Below the pieces are notes generated by a model. That model saw only the letters and a program-made list of their open reading frames with translations, was not told where the DNA came from and searched no databases. Shown in pieces: positions 24,723-33,310 of a stretch of DNA of 64,000 nucleotides (positions are counted from its first letter, which is position 1; each line of letters starts with the position of its first letter). A program made the translations under genes and the position numbers. The stretch is from Bacteroidota bacterium (GTDB lineage Bacteria; Bacteroidota; Bacteroidia; Flavobacteriales_E; Vicingaceae), in NCBI GenBank assembly GCA_016183805.1, contig JACPDX010000029.1, positions 22,799 through 86,798 on the forward strand. Direction: 5' to 3'.

Positions 24723-25706
24723 ATGGTAAAAATAGGCGACATAGAATTGGGCAATTTTCCGTTGCTTTTAGCACCGATGGAAGACGTGAGTGACCCGCCT
24801 TTTCGTGCATTGTGCAAAAAACATGGAGCCGATTTGATGTTTACTGAATTTATTTCATCAGAAGGGTTAATCAGGGATGCTGCAAAGAGTTTGAAAAAAC
24901 TCGACATTTTTGAATATGAAAGACCGATTGGTATTCAAATTTATGGTAACGACATCGAATCCATGCGTATTGCAACTGATGTAACTACTCAAGCCAACCC
25001 TGATATTATTGATATTAATTACGGTTGTCCCGTAAAAAAAGTGGCTTGTAAAGGTTCTGGTGCCGGAATTTTACAAGATGTTCCAAAAATGGTTCGTTTA
25101 ACTGCCGAAATTGTAAAATCTACGCATCTTCCGGTTACTGTAAAAACACGTTTGGGCTGGGACGAAAAAACAAAATACATCGTTGAGGTCGCCGAACGTT
25201 TGCAGGATGTAGGCATTAAAGCCATCTCCATACATGGCAGAACCCGTTCGCAGATGTATAAAGGTGATGCTGATTGGAGTTGAATTGCCGAGGTAAAAAA
25301 CAAGCCGAGAATGTTTATTCCTGTGTTTGGCAATGGAGACATCAAAACACCAGAAAAGGCGAAACTTTATAAGGAAACTTATGGTGTTGATGGAATTATG
25401 ATTGGCAGGGCAAGTATTGGTTATCCTTGGATTTTTAATGAAATAAAACACTATTTAAAAACTGGCGAACATTTACCTGCCCCAACCATGCAAGAACGAT
25501 TAGATGCTGTTAAACAACACATTGATTTTGCAGTAAAATGGAAAGGAGAACTGGTTGGGTTATTAGAAATGCGTTCGCATTATGGCAATTATTTTAAAGG
25601 AACCGCTAACTTTAGAGATTACAGAAGTCAGTTAGTACGAAAAGGAACTTTAGAAGAAATCAACGAAGTACTTTACAACATCGAACAAGAATTTCTAGTT
25701 CAATAA
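24723..25706 (+). pseudogene. dusB: tRNA-dihydrouridine synthase interrupted by an in-frame TGA
   Basis: The frame 24723-25706 encodes a complete 327-residue Dus protein except for TGA at 25281-25283 (codon 187). Pieces before (24723-25283) and after (to 25706) are in the same frame. Visible motifs: PLLLAPMEDVSDPPFR, INYGCPVKKVACKGSGAG with catalytic Cys102, VTVKTRLGW, ISIHGRTRSQMYKGDADWS, then the stop, then IAEVKNKPRMFIPVFGNGDI and GVDGIMIGRASIGYPWIF. The enzyme reduces uridine to dihydrouridine in tRNA using FMN. The stop truncates the FMN barrel, so the gene is inactive unless read through or unless TGA is a sequence error. No other lesion is present. Confidence 0.9.
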
Positions 25707-25710
25707 ACTA

Positions 25711-26472
25711 TTACTTACCATTTGTGGCTTTGTTTGCCTTTTTGATGTAAAGTTCTAACGCTTTAGTCATAGAAGGGGCTTCGGGTTGTGGAGCAGAAAT
25801 ATCTACTCTTAGACCGGCTTGTTGGGCTGCTTCGGCAGTAGTAGGTCCAAAAACGGCAATTCTAGTATTGTTTTGTTTAAACTTTGGAAAGTTTTGAAAC
25901 AACGATTTAATACCTGAAGGGCTAAAAAATGCCAACACATCATAGTTTACATCCGATAAATCCGATAAATCGCTACAAACAGTTCTGTACAATGTTGCTA
26001 CCGAATATTTGATGTGGTTTTCATTAAGTAATTCGGGAATATTTTTACTTAAAATATCTGCACTAGGCAATAAAAAATTACCGTCTTTGTGTTTTTTAAT
26101 TACTGTAATTAAATCGGCAAAAGTTTGTTGTCCGTAGAAAATTTTTCTTTTTCTAAATACAATATATTTTTGTAAATACAATGCAGTAGATTCAGAGATG
26201 CAGAAATATTTCATTTCCTCGGAAACCTTAAACCTCATTTCTTCAGCTATTCTAAAGTAATGATCGACAGCATTTCTACTGGTAAAAATTACTGAATCGA
26301 AATCAATTAAGTTAAGTTTTTGTAACCTAAACTCTTTTGCAGGAACACCTTCAACATGAATAAACGGTCTAAAGTCAACTTTAACCTTACAATATTCTGC
26401 TAAATCAAAATATGGTGATTTCTCTGTTTCCGGTTTTGGCTGAGAAACTAAAATAGTTTTTACTTTCAACAT
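25711..26472 (-). CDS. hemD: Uroporphyrinogen-III synthase
   Basis: 253 residues. Cyclises hydroxymethylbilane to uroporphyrinogen III in haem synthesis. Family marks in this poorly conserved enzyme: ILVSQPKP at the start, FDSVIFTSRNAVDHYF (about 58-73), YFCISESTALYL, NFLLPSADILSKNIPELL, YRTVCSDLSDL, YDVLAFFSPSGIKSLFQNF and IAVFGPTTAEAAQQAGL. The gene follows the DUF4271 gene with a 34-bp gap; this pairing is common in Bacteroidota, so co-transcription is likely. Confidence 0.92.
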   Translation of the reverse strand: MLKVKTILVSQPKPETEKSPYFDLAEYCKVKVDFRPFIHVEGVPAKEFRLQKLNLIDFDSVIFTSRNAVDHYFRIAEEMRFKVSEEMKYFCISESTALYLQKYIVFRKRKIFYGQQTFADLITVIKKHKDGNFLLPSADILSKNIPELLNENHIKYSVATLYRTVCSDLSDLSDVNYDVLAFFSPSGIKSLFQNFPKFKQNNTRIAVFGPTTAEAAQQAGLRVDISAPQPEAPSMTKALELYIKKANKATNGK

Positions 26473-26506
26473 CTTCCTAACGTTTTGTTTTTTAGTCGAA
26501 TGGGGG

Positions 26507-27460
26507 TTATTTAAAGATAAAAAACTTCCCTAAAACGACCAATGGTAAAATTTCGAGCGTGCAAATGTACAAAATTATATACAAATACGAAACGTTGTTA
26601 GAAATTCCAATGGCAAAAAAACGAATAAACCTGATTAATAAAACAAAAGCAATCAGAGGTAAAATAACAAAATTTAAAATAGCAAAATTCTGAAAATCAG
26701 AAAAATAGATTAAAGCTAAGCCGGGTATTAACATAATTCCTAATGAATAATTATATAATAATACATTATAGATGTAGGTAGGAACAAGTTGACTAAAATC
26801 AAACAAGTATCCTAGTATAAAATTGAATACAAACTTAATTAAGTATGCTGCTGTTACCATTCCTAAGATAAAAGGGTAAAGTAATGGGTAATTGTTATTT
26901 GGATGGACGTATGTTGAAACAAAGTACAAAAGCAACGAAATAGTAAATAAATAAAGTAAAAATAAACTAAAGTTTACTTGGTGAAAAAACACTTTTTCTT
27001 CACGAACCACCTCATTGGCTGAATAATATGAAAACATTGATTTATAAATTTGACGAATTCTATTTGACCCAAATGCTTTTGTAAAAGCCAACAACAATAA
27101 GGCGGAAGTTAAAACAATTGATGGCCAAGTTTTGTTGTTTGTATTTTTTAAAGTAGGCTCAAAAACTATTTTTGGTTGTTCTGTGATGGTTTTTTTTTCT
27201 GATGTTACCGTTTTTCTTATGGGTATTTTATTGGTATTACTAAGCTCAAAAGCAACCGAATCTTGAACAATGGTATCTGCTATAAGGTTTGGAATTGGAT
27301 GAGGCACCACTGGTACTGCAACAATGTTTTTCTTTTTTTTTTGAACAACAATACTTGAGCTATCTTCAGTTTTTATCAATTCCAAAAAAGGCACATTACT
27401 ATCCTTTGCGGTGGTATTAAGGCTATCCTGATCTTGAATTATAATGGTTGATTTACTCAT
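26507..27460 (-). CDS. DUF4271 membrane protein
   Basis: 317 residues. A hydrophilic N-terminal region (1-110, rich in Lys, Val and Thr) is followed by about six or seven membrane helices, with GSNRIRQIYKSMFSYYSANEVVREE between helices 1 and 2, and LLLYFVSTYVHPNN, YLIKFVFNFILGYLFD, and YNYSLGIMLIPGLALIYF in later helices. This matches DUF4271, a Bacteroidota-specific integral membrane family normally encoded next to hemD. Function unknown; a link with haem or envelope is only suggested by context. 14 bp downstream of pheS. Confidence 0.85.
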   Translation of the reverse strand: MSKSTIIIQDQDSLNTTAKDSNVPFLELIKTEDSSSIVVQKKKKNIVAVPVVPHPIPNLIADTIVQDSVAFELSNTNKIPIRKTVTSEKKTITEQPKIVFEPTLKNTNNKTWPSIVLTSALLLLAFTKAFGSNRIRQIYKSMFSYYSANEVVREEKVFFHQVNFSLFLLYLFTISLLLYFVSTYVHPNNNYPLLYPFILGMVTAAYLIKFVFNFILGYLFDFSQLVPTYIYNVLLYNYSLGIMLIPGLALIYFSDFQNFAILNFVILPLIAFVLLIRFIRFFAIGISNNVSYLYIILYICTLEILPLVVLGKFFIFK

Positions 27461-27474
27461 TCATGTGTAGATAT

Positions 27475-28497
27475 TTATTGTGCCGCTTTAAATTGGCTTA
27501 AAAAACGAACATCTCCTTCAGAAAAAAGGCGTAAATCATTAATTTTATATTTAAGCATGGCAATACGTTCCACGCCCATTCCAAAAGCAAATCCTGAATA
27601 TTTTTTACTGTCAATTCCGCAATTTTCTAACACATTTGGATCGACCATGCCGCAGCCTAAAATTTCTAAAAACCCCGAATATTTACACACATTACAGCCT
27701 TTACCACCACAAACAGAACAGGAAACATCTACCTCAGCACTTGGTTCAGTAAACGGAAAATAAGACGGACGAAGGCGAATTTCGGTTTGTTCGCCAAACA
27801 TTTCTTTAGCGAAATACAATAAGGTTTGTTTTAAATCGGCAAACGATACATTTTCGGCAATGTACAAGCCTTCAATTTGATGAAAAAAACAATGTGCACG
27901 AGCAGAAATAGCCTCATTTCGATAAACTCTGCCAGGCGACAACGTTCTGATAGGAGGTTTGGTGTTTTCCATAATTCGAACCTGAACCGAAGAAGTATGT
28001 GTTCTCAACGCCATTTCGCCGCTTTCTGATTCTACAAAAAAAGTATCTTGCATATCTCTTGCCGGATGTTCCGGAGGGAAATTTAGAGCTGAGAAGTTAT
28101 GCCAATCGTCTTCAATTTCTGGTCCTTCGGAAACGGTAAATCCAATGCGGGAAAATATTTCGATGATTTCATTTTTAACCAAAGAAATTGGATGCCGACT
28201 ACCAACAGTTGTTGGAAAACCTGGTTTGGTTAAATCAATAGTATTATCAACCGTAATTATATTTTCAAACAAGGCTTTGAATTCATCAATTTTAAGTTGA
28301 GCTTGCTCTTTTACTTGGTTTATTAATTGACCGACCTCTTTTTTATGCTCATTCGGAACATTTTTAAAATCAGCAAACAACTCTTTTAAAACACCTTTAC
28401 TACCAAGCATTTTAATTCTAAACTCTTCAACTTGTTCGGGTTTTTTAGCGGTAAATGATTCTACCTCTACTAATAATTCGTTTAAACGTTCTCTCAT
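27475..28497 (-). CDS. pheS: Phenylalanine--tRNA ligase alpha subunit
   Basis: 340 residues, full length. Catalytic subunit of the (alpha-beta)2 enzyme charging tRNA-Phe; pheT is not in the window. Motifs: coiled N-terminus, LTKPGFPTTVGSRHPISLVKNEI, FTVSEGPEIEDDWHNFSALNFP, LRTHTSSVQVR (motif 2 start), PGRVYRNEAISARAHCFFHQIEGL, LRPSYFPFTEPSAEVDVSC, and GFAFGMGVERIAML (motif 3). It also has the CxxC pairs CSVCGGKGCNVC near 250-262, seen in some bacterial PheS. Starts on the last base of the PPIase stop (TAATG). Confidence 0.97.
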   Translation of the reverse strand: MRERLNELLVEVESFTAKKPEQVEEFRIKMLGSKGVLKELFADFKNVPNEHKKEVGQLINQVKEQAQLKIDEFKALFENIITVDNTIDLTKPGFPTTVGSRHPISLVKNEIIEIFSRIGFTVSEGPEIEDDWHNFSALNFPPEHPARDMQDTFFVESESGEMALRTHTSSVQVRIMENTKPPIRTLSPGRVYRNEAISARAHCFFHQIEGLYIAENVSFADLKQTLLYFAKEMFGEQTEIRLRPSYFPFTEPSAEVDVSCSVCGGKGCNVCKYSGFLEILGCGMVDPNVLENCGIDSKKYSGFAFGMGVERIAMLKYKINDLRLFSEGDVRFLSQFKAAQ

Positions 28498-29192
28498 TAT
28501 TTTTTTACAATCTTAATGGTCATTTTAATATCTTCCTCAGGCCTATCTCTTTTATCTTTTTTAACTGCAGCAATTTTATCCACTACATCTAACCCTTCTA
28601 TTACTTCTCCAAAAACGGTGTAATCCATATCCAAATGAGGTGTTCCTCCAATAGTTTCGTAAATTTTAAGTTGTTCTTCGCTGTATTCAATTTTATCCGT
28701 TCGTCTTGCATTTTTTCCTTTCAGCATTTTATCAATTTCGGCTCTAGTAAATAATCTTCCTTGCACAATATAAAACTGACAACTCGATGATTCTTTGTTG
28801 GGATTTACTGCATCGCTTTCTCTTGCAGCAGCCAACACCCCTTTTTTATGTATCAGCGTCGAATTAAATTCGGCAGGCAACGTATAACCTAATCCTCCCT
28901 CCCCCAATGTTGCACCAGGTACAGCATTTTTTGAATCAGGATCTCCACCTTGAATCATAAAATCTTTAATAATCCGATGAAACAATGTCCCGTCTAAAGT
29001 TCCATCTTTTATCAGTTTTAAAAAATTATCACGATGTTTAGGTGTTTCGTTGTAGAGTTTAATTTTAATATCTCCCAAACTGGTAGAAATCATTATTAAT
29101 GATTGTTTTTCTGCCTTTTGAGCATAGCCATTAAATACACTGAAAAAAAGAATTAACAAAGAAGAAAAATAAATTTTTTTATACATATTCAT
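28497..29192 (-). CDS. Exported cyclophilin-type peptidyl-prolyl isomerase
   Basis: 231 residues. Signal peptide at about 1-24 (ending NGYAQ). A cyclophilin domain follows with IKLYNETPKHRDNFLKL, DGTLFHRIIKDFMIQGGDP (catalytic FHRxxxxFMxQGGD), GYTLPAEFN, LAAARESDAVNPNKESSSCQFYIVQG, LDMDYTVFGEVIEGLDVVDKI. An insertion between FYIVQG and LDMDYTVFGEV (about 147-182) with lysine-rich helices is typical of Bacteroidota members. Folds proteins in the periplasm. Overlaps pheS by 1 bp; odd partners but probably one transcript. Confidence 0.94.
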   Translation of the reverse strand: MNMYKKIYFSSLLILFFSVFNGYAQKAEKQSLIMISTSLGDIKIKLYNETPKHRDNFLKLIKDGTLDGTLFHRIIKDFMIQGGDPDSKNAVPGATLGEGGLGYTLPAEFNSTLIHKKGVLAAARESDAVNPNKESSSCQFYIVQGRLFTRAEIDKMLKGKNARRTDKIEYSEEQLKIYETIGGTPHLDMDYTVFGEVIEGLDVVDKIAAVKKDKRDRPEEDIKMTIKIVKK

Positions 29193-29215
29193 ATTATTAT
29201 TATATTTGTTAGTTA

Positions 29216-29223
29216 CAAAGCTA
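29216..29223 (-). promoter_or_regulatory. -7 promoter element of the PPIase-pheS operon
   Basis: TAGCTTTG on the minus strand (29223-29216) matches TAnnTTTG; it is 24 bp before the ATG at 29192. Confidence 0.45.
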
Positions 29224-29267
29224 ATGATTTATACGATTTATTACTTTGAAGACTAAAATTAAACAAA

Positions 29268-29732
29268 ATGAAACAAAAAAATAATTTCAAATTGGTATTG
29301 TTAACACTTGTTGGCGTAGTTGCTTTTTCTTGTGCTAAAGAGCGTTCTCCAAGCTTACACATTACGGTAATCGACGAAAAAGGTGTGCCTGCATCAGGAG
29401 CAACTGTTCATGCCTGGCCGGGAGATAATGCTTTAGGTGGAACCGTAAACGAAGCCGAAATGGACAAAACAGGAACAACAGATGCCTCGGGCTACATAAA
29501 ATTCGATTTTAAATTTTCGGCAGTGCTAGATGTTGATGTGGTTTATTATAGAACTACCCAAGTAGTTGGTTACGATTCCATATATGACCCTATTACAGGT
29601 CTTGCAACAGGTGCTACACAAATCCTCGTGGATGTAACCGATTCATTAAGTGGTCATAAAGTTGTAAAAATAGAAAGCTTAAGACAAAGTAGTGAAGACA
29701 ACGATTATCGCGAAACTGTAACTTTAAAATAA
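29268..29732 (+). CDS. Lipoprotein with Ig/CarboxypepD-like domain
   Basis: 154 residues. Lipoprotein signal peptide with lipobox VAFSC (Cys22), so it is membrane-anchored in the envelope. The rest is a beta-sandwich of the transthyretin/carboxypeptidase-regulatory type: LHITVIDEKGVPASGATVHAW (about 31-51), GTTDASGYIKFDFKF, and a later VDVTDSLSGHKVVKIESL. No catalytic motif. Single-gene unit; a strong terminator lies 61 bp after the stop, inside the convergent gene. Function unknown. Confidence 0.75.
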   Translation: MKQKNNFKLVLLTLVGVVAFSCAKERSPSLHITVIDEKGVPASGATVHAWPGDNALGGTVNEAEMDKTGTTDASGYIKFDFKFSAVLDVDVVYYRTTQVVGYDSIYDPITGLATGATQILVDVTDSLSGHKVVKIESLRQSSEDNDYRETVTLK

Positions 29733-29734
29733 AG

Positions 29735-30067
29735 TTAAAGGCTTAAATATTCAATTATAGCCTTTTTCATCAAATTTTCTTGTAACTCCCCAACAAAATT
29801 GTTGGGGAGTTTTTTTATGTTTTTAAAATGTGGCCAGCCGTCATCATCTATTCCAATTTTTTGATAATATCCATAAGGTATTAACACCGTACATGTACCA
29901 ATATGGATAATATCAATTTTTTGCTCTTTTTTTAAGGGCTGATGATTTTTACCTAGTTCCTGCAACCCAATAATGTATAAAATGCTTGTCACGTCTAAAA
30001 CTTCATCGAAACGTTTTCTCATCAACAATTGTACTTTTATCCATTCAATATTTATATCCATTTCCAT
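29735..30067 (-). CDS. Conserved-looking hypothetical protein
   Basis: 110 residues (ATG at 30067 or 30061). Soluble, no signal peptide. The pattern ILYIIGLQELGKN, KIDIIHIGTCTVLIPYGYY and DDDGWPHF suggests an alpha/beta fold and reminds me of a small family widespread in Flavobacteria but without a name. The 3' end is only 2 bp from the convergent lipoprotein stop, and codons for about residues 83-91 (NNFVGELQE) form the terminator hairpin of that gene. Confidence 0.65.
   Translation of the reverse strand: MEMDINIEWIKVQLLMRKRFDEVLDVTSILYIIGLQELGKNHQPLKKEQKIDIIHIGTCTVLIPYGYYQKIGIDDDGWPHFKNIKKLPNNFVGELQENLMKKAIIEYLSL
29794..29827 (+). terminator. Rho-independent terminator inside a convergent CDS
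   Basis: Perfect 11-bp arms AACTCCCCAAC (29794-29804) and GTTGGGGAGTT (29811-29821), 6-nt loop, followed by a run of T (29821-29827). It serves the plus-strand lipoprotein gene but lies within the minus-strand gene 29735-30067. Confidence 0.85.
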
Positions 30068-30159
30068 ACTCCAAAATTAAGTAGATAATTATATAGAGTA
30101 TAAACAATGTGATTTTAATAAAAAAATATTTTACAATTTATCCAATTAAAGAGTGTCCG

Positions 30160-30167
30160 TAAATTTG
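30160..30167 (+). promoter_or_regulatory. cvpA-like gene -7 promoter element
   Basis: TAAATTTG at 30160-30167, exact TAnnTTTG, 7 bp before the ATG at 30174; excludes the GTG at 30153 as start. Confidence 0.5.
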
Positions 30168-30173
30168 TGTGTT

Positions 30174-30710
30174 ATGAATTTTTTCGACATCATTTTTGTT
30201 ATTCCATTACTTTGGGGAGCATACAAAGGTTTTTCCAAAGGTTTTGTATTGGAAATTGCTTCGTTTGTTGCTTTAGGTTTAGGTGTTTGGGGTGGTTTAA
30301 AATTTTCCTACGTATCGGCTGAATACTTGAGCAAAATGTTTGATATTTCAGAAAAATTAATGCCATTAATATCCTTTTCAGTTGTCTTTATTATCATTGT
30401 TGTTACCGTTTTTTTGCTTGCCAAATTATTGCAAAGTGTATTAAAAAAAGCTGCTTTAGGTTTGGTTAACAGATTGTTGGGATTAGTTTTTGGTGTTTTA
30501 AAATTTGCCTTTATTTTAAGTGTTATTCTTAATTTGTTAAACGTATTTAATAATGAAATAGAATTTATAACTCCTGAAAAAAAGGAAGTTTCTTTATTAT
30601 ATCAACCCATCGAAAAAGTTGCACAACTATTAATTCCTGGAATAAAAGACCTAAAAATTGATACTTCAAAAATAACTGAACAAGTTATTGAAAAAGAAAT
30701 AACTGAATAG
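30174..30710 (+). CDS. CvpA family membrane protein
   Basis: 178 residues from the ATG at 30174. Four membrane helices: about 4-22 (DIIFVIPLLWGAYKGFSKGF), 26-45, 60-83 and 97-122. The N-terminal motif WGAYKGFSKGFVLEIASF, with Gly-Phe repeat, is diagnostic of CvpA/colicin V production proteins. In E. coli it is needed for colicin V export and purine growth, and elsewhere for envelope homeostasis; here a colicin role is unlikely. Start chosen because the promoter -7 element ends 7 bp upstream. Followed by a small lipoprotein 38 bp later. Confidence 0.88.
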   Translation: MNFFDIIFVIPLLWGAYKGFSKGFVLEIASFVALGLGVWGGLKFSYVSAEYLSKMFDISEKLMPLISFSVVFIIIVVTVFLLAKLLQSVLKKAALGLVNRLLGLVFGVLKFAFILSVILNLLNVFNNEIEFITPEKKEVSLLYQPIEKVAQLLIPGIKDLKIDTSKITEQVIEKEITE

Positions 30711-30748
30711 TAGTTTTTATTTTTCATTTCTTTTTTTACCTTTATCTG

Positions 30749-31072
30749 ATGAAGTTTTTCTATTTCATATTAATAACCTTATTATTTTTTAGCTGCTCGC
30801 CTAAAGGACCCATTACCTATTCAAGTCCTTTGGTTGGAAAAACCAAAGCCCAATTGATTAAAGAAAAAGGGGTAGCTAAAAAAATTAAACTTTTTGAAAA
30901 TGCTGAAGCCTATATTTATACTTCCGTTGAAGAATATTTTGGAAAAAAAGAGATTACTCCCGGAACCAAACCTAAAAAAAAGGTTGAAATTGAACACATT
31001 TATTACATCAATGCCAATAATATAGTGTATAAATACCAAGTCTGGAAGAAAAAAATAAAAATAGACAAATAG
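30749..31072 (+). CDS. Small lipoprotein, unknown function
   Basis: 107 residues with a lipobox LFFSC (Cys16). The mature part is small and basic: FPLVGKTKAQLIKEKG-like segment at about 27-41, IYTSVEEYFGKKEITPG, HIYYINANNIVYKYQVWKKK. The pattern of strand-rich segments beginning with a 'VGKTKAQLIKEKG' helix resembles small outer-membrane-associated lipoproteins of the SmpA/BamE fold, where a helix-helix-strand unit starts in a similar way, but this is a weak resemblance. Downstream of cvpA by 38 bp. Confidence 0.7.
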   Translation: MKFFYFILITLLFFSCSPKGPITYSSPLVGKTKAQLIKEKGVAKKIKLFENAEAYIYTSVEEYFGKKEITPGTKPKKKVEIEHIYYINANNIVYKYQVWKKKIKIDK

Positions 31073-31190
31073 TTACCGGAAACTAACTTTTGTTATTCAT
31101 ATTAAATTTTTAATTATTGATTTTTAACCACTTATGTAAGTGTTGTCGTTAATTTTTTGTTAAAATGTATAAACATTAAATGTATATACA

Positions 31191-31198
31191 TACATTTG
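31191..31198 (+). promoter_or_regulatory. yceI-like gene -7 promoter element
   Basis: TACATTTG at 31191-31198 matches TAnnTTTG. The ATG at 31267 is 69 bp away, so this mRNA has a real 5' leader unlike many neighbours. Confidence 0.45.
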
Positions 31199-31266
31199 CA
31201 TGGAATTTTAAAACTAAACACATGAACACGAAGTCTCACGAATACAAAAATCAAAAATCTAAAACC

Positions 31267-31854
31267 ATGAGTAAAAAAATTATTTTAAGTATAGCTGTTG
31301 CCGTGGCTACAGTATTTACCGTGAATGCAGGTAACACTAACGAATTAAAAATTGACACTAAAGTGAGTTCAGTAGAATGGATTGGTAAAAAAGTTACTGG
31401 TCAACACACTGGTGGAATAACCATTAAAGAAGGCACGTTGTATTTGCACGACGGTGTTTTAGAAAAAGGTACAGTGGTTATTGACATGACTACTATTACT
31501 TGTACTGATTTACAGGGCGAATGGAATCAAAAATTAGTGGGGCACTTAAACTCTCCTGATTTTTTTGATACAAAATCCAACCCAACTGCTACCTTAGCTA
31601 TTTTAAAAGTTACTGCCGGAAAAGATGGTAATTCAATCGTTTTGGGTAATTTAACCATTAAAGGAATTACTAAACCAATTGAATTTACTACTAAAATGGA
31701 AATTAAAGACGGTAAATTAGCTGCTTTTGCTGAAGTTACTGTTGATAGAACTTTATACGATATTAAATACGGTTCCGGTAAATTTTTTGAAGGTTTAGGT
31801 GATAAAGCAATTCACGACGAATTCACTATTAAATTTAAAATTGCTGCTCAGTAA
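31267..31854 (+). CDS. YceI family periplasmic protein
   Basis: 195 residues from the ATG at 31267; longer ORF starts (31180, 31222) would place a basic peptide before the signal sequence and overlap the promoter. Signal peptide 1-19 (ends VNAG). YceI lipocalin-like beta barrel: LKIDTKVSSVEWIGKKVTGQHTG, GTVVIDMTTITCTDLQGEW, LVGHLNSPDFFDTKSNPTA, and GNLTIKGITKPIEFTTKME. Binds polyisoprenoid-like lipids in characterised homologues. Single gene with a bidirectional terminator. Confidence 0.93.
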   Translation: MSKKIILSIAVAVATVFTVNAGNTNELKIDTKVSSVEWIGKKVTGQHTGGITIKEGTLYLHDGVLEKGTVVIDMTTITCTDLQGEWNQKLVGHLNSPDFFDTKSNPTATLAILKVTAGKDGNSIVLGNLTIKGITKPIEFTTKMEIKDGKLAAFAEVTVDRTLYDIKYGSGKFFEGLGDKAIHDEFTIKFKIAAQ

Positions 31855-31871
31855 TTTTAATAATTAAGGTT

Positions 31872-31904
31872 AAAAAAGCAGGAAGATTTTCTCCCTGCTT
31901 TTTT
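31872..31904. terminator. Bidirectional terminator
   Basis: AAAAAAGCAGG (31872-31882) pairs with CCTGCTTTTTT (31894-31904), with A-run and T-run on the two sides. Between the YceI gene (plus) and an amidohydrolase (minus). Confidence 0.8.
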
Positions 31905-31922
31905 ATTTGAGGTAGTAACGTT

Positions 31923-33224
31923 TTATTTAGCGTATTTTTCGCTATACTTTTTAAACAATTTCTTTTGGTGGTTGTCTAAATCTATTGCTCTGCCTTGGAT
32001 AAAAGCCTGCTCCACATTATTGGTTTTCATGTCTAATGCATCTCCTGTAGAAATAAACAAGGTAGCGTCTTTTCCCGGTTCAAGACTACCACAAGTTGCA
32101 TCAATGCCTAAAATTTTAGCCGTATTTAAAGTGATTAGTTGTAAGGCTTGTTCTTTGGTTAAACCATAAGCCACAGTAGTTCCAGCTAAAAAAGGCAAAT
32201 TTCGTGTATTCATGGCTTCCATATCACCTGCATTTTCTAAACAAAACAACACTCCAGTATCCATTAATTTTTTTGGAAGTTTGTAGGGCAAATACACATC
32301 ATCATCTTGGTTTATAGGCAAATCGTGAACTCTTTTTAACATTACTGAAACATTGTTATCTTTTAGCATATCAGCCACCATCCAAGCATCATAACCACCA
32401 ACAAGAACTACTTTTTTAATGTCGTAAGCCTTTGCAAAATAAACGGCATCGGTTATTTCTTTTACATAATTGGTATGGATATACAAGGTTTGAGCACCAT
32501 TAAACAATCCTCTCATGGATTCGAAACGTAGGTTTTTTTCAGGATATTCAGCTACCTTCGAGTAAGCCAAAGCATCGGCAAAAAAAGTTTTAAGTTCATT
32601 TACATTTTCACTATATTTTTCGTTGGCTTTTCCAGTCCAAGGATTATACATTCGGTGCCAGTTTACATGTATTCCGTCGTCTTTTTTATACGCTGCATCT
32701 TCCCAGTTCCATGCATCAAATTGTACAATCGAAGAAGTACCAGAAACGGTATTTCCTCTTGGTGTTATTTGTGCCATCAACACACCATTACTTCTAACAG
32801 TAGTGGTGATTTTCGATTCGGCATTATAGGCAATTAAAGAACGAACATGAGGAGTAAAATTTCCTGTTTCATTCATGTCTTCGGTAGCTCTAACCGCATC
32901 AATTTCTACTAAACCTAAGGTAGAGTTTGGAGCAATAAACCCGGGATAAACATGTTTCCCTTGAATATTTATAATAGTGTCGAATGCCTTTGGGTCAATT
33001 TTTACCACACGAGCATCGGCAACCATGGTCAGTTTTCCTTCTTTAAAAGCAATTACTGAATTTTCGATTAGATTTCCGTTACCTAAATGAGCAACGCCGT
33101 TCATCAATAAAATGGATTTGGTTTGAGCCGGAGCTGGAGTTTCAACTTGAGCAAAGGAATTGGAAATTAGAAATTGGAAGTTTATAATTAAAGCTAGAAG
33201 TATAATATGTTTTGTTTTATTCAT
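31923..33224 (-). CDS. Exported amidohydrolase-like protein without the HxH motif
   Basis: 433 residues from the ATG at 33224 (a TTG at 33248 is less likely). Signal peptide about 1-26 (ending SFAQ). The amidohydrolase fold is seen from SILLMNGVAHLGNGNLIENSVI to LITLNTAKILGIDATCGSLEPGKDATL. The metal-binding HxH after strand 1 is replaced by PGFIAPNSTLGL, and other His ligands are not evident, so it is probably catalytically dead or uses other residues. It lies 87 bp downstream of a two-domain amidohydrolase; together they look like an operon in which this protein is a partner or a paralogue. Confidence 0.82.
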   Translation of the reverse strand: MNKTKHIILLALIINFQFLISNSFAQVETPAPAQTKSILLMNGVAHLGNGNLIENSVIAFKEGKLTMVADARVVKIDPKAFDTIINIQGKHVYPGFIAPNSTLGLVEIDAVRATEDMNETGNFTPHVRSLIAYNAESKITTTVRSNGVLMAQITPRGNTVSGTSSIVQFDAWNWEDAAYKKDDGIHVNWHRMYNPWTGKANEKYSENVNELKTFFADALAYSKVAEYPEKNLRFESMRGLFNGAQTLYIHTNYVKEITDAVYFAKAYDIKKVVLVGGYDAWMVADMLKDNNVSVMLKRVHDLPINQDDDVYLPYKLPKKLMDTGVLFCLENAGDMEAMNTRNLPFLAGTTVAYGLTKEQALQLITLNTAKILGIDATCGSLEPGKDATLFISTGDALDMKTNNVEQAFIQGRAIDLDNHQKKLFKKYSEKYAK

Positions 33225-33281
33225 GGTTTTTATTTTTTGTTCTTGCAAATTTTTTTATCTTTTTTCGCCCCTCTACATAAG

Positions 33282-33299
33282 CCCCTCCTTCAGGAGGGG
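33282..33299. repeat. CCCCTCC hairpin between amidohydrolase genes
   Basis: CCCCTCC (33282-33288), loop TTCA, GGAGGGG (33293-33299), then TTGGGGAG. Similar hairpin CCCCTC-TCAA-GAGGGG at 20001-20016. It has no T-run in the minus direction, so I do not call it a terminator. Confidence 0.65.
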
Positions 33300-33310
33300 T
33301 TGGGGAGCTT

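Noticed and set aside
31180..31266. 29-residue extension of the YceI protein
   Set aside because: It would precede the signal peptide and overlaps the -7 element at 31191-31198.
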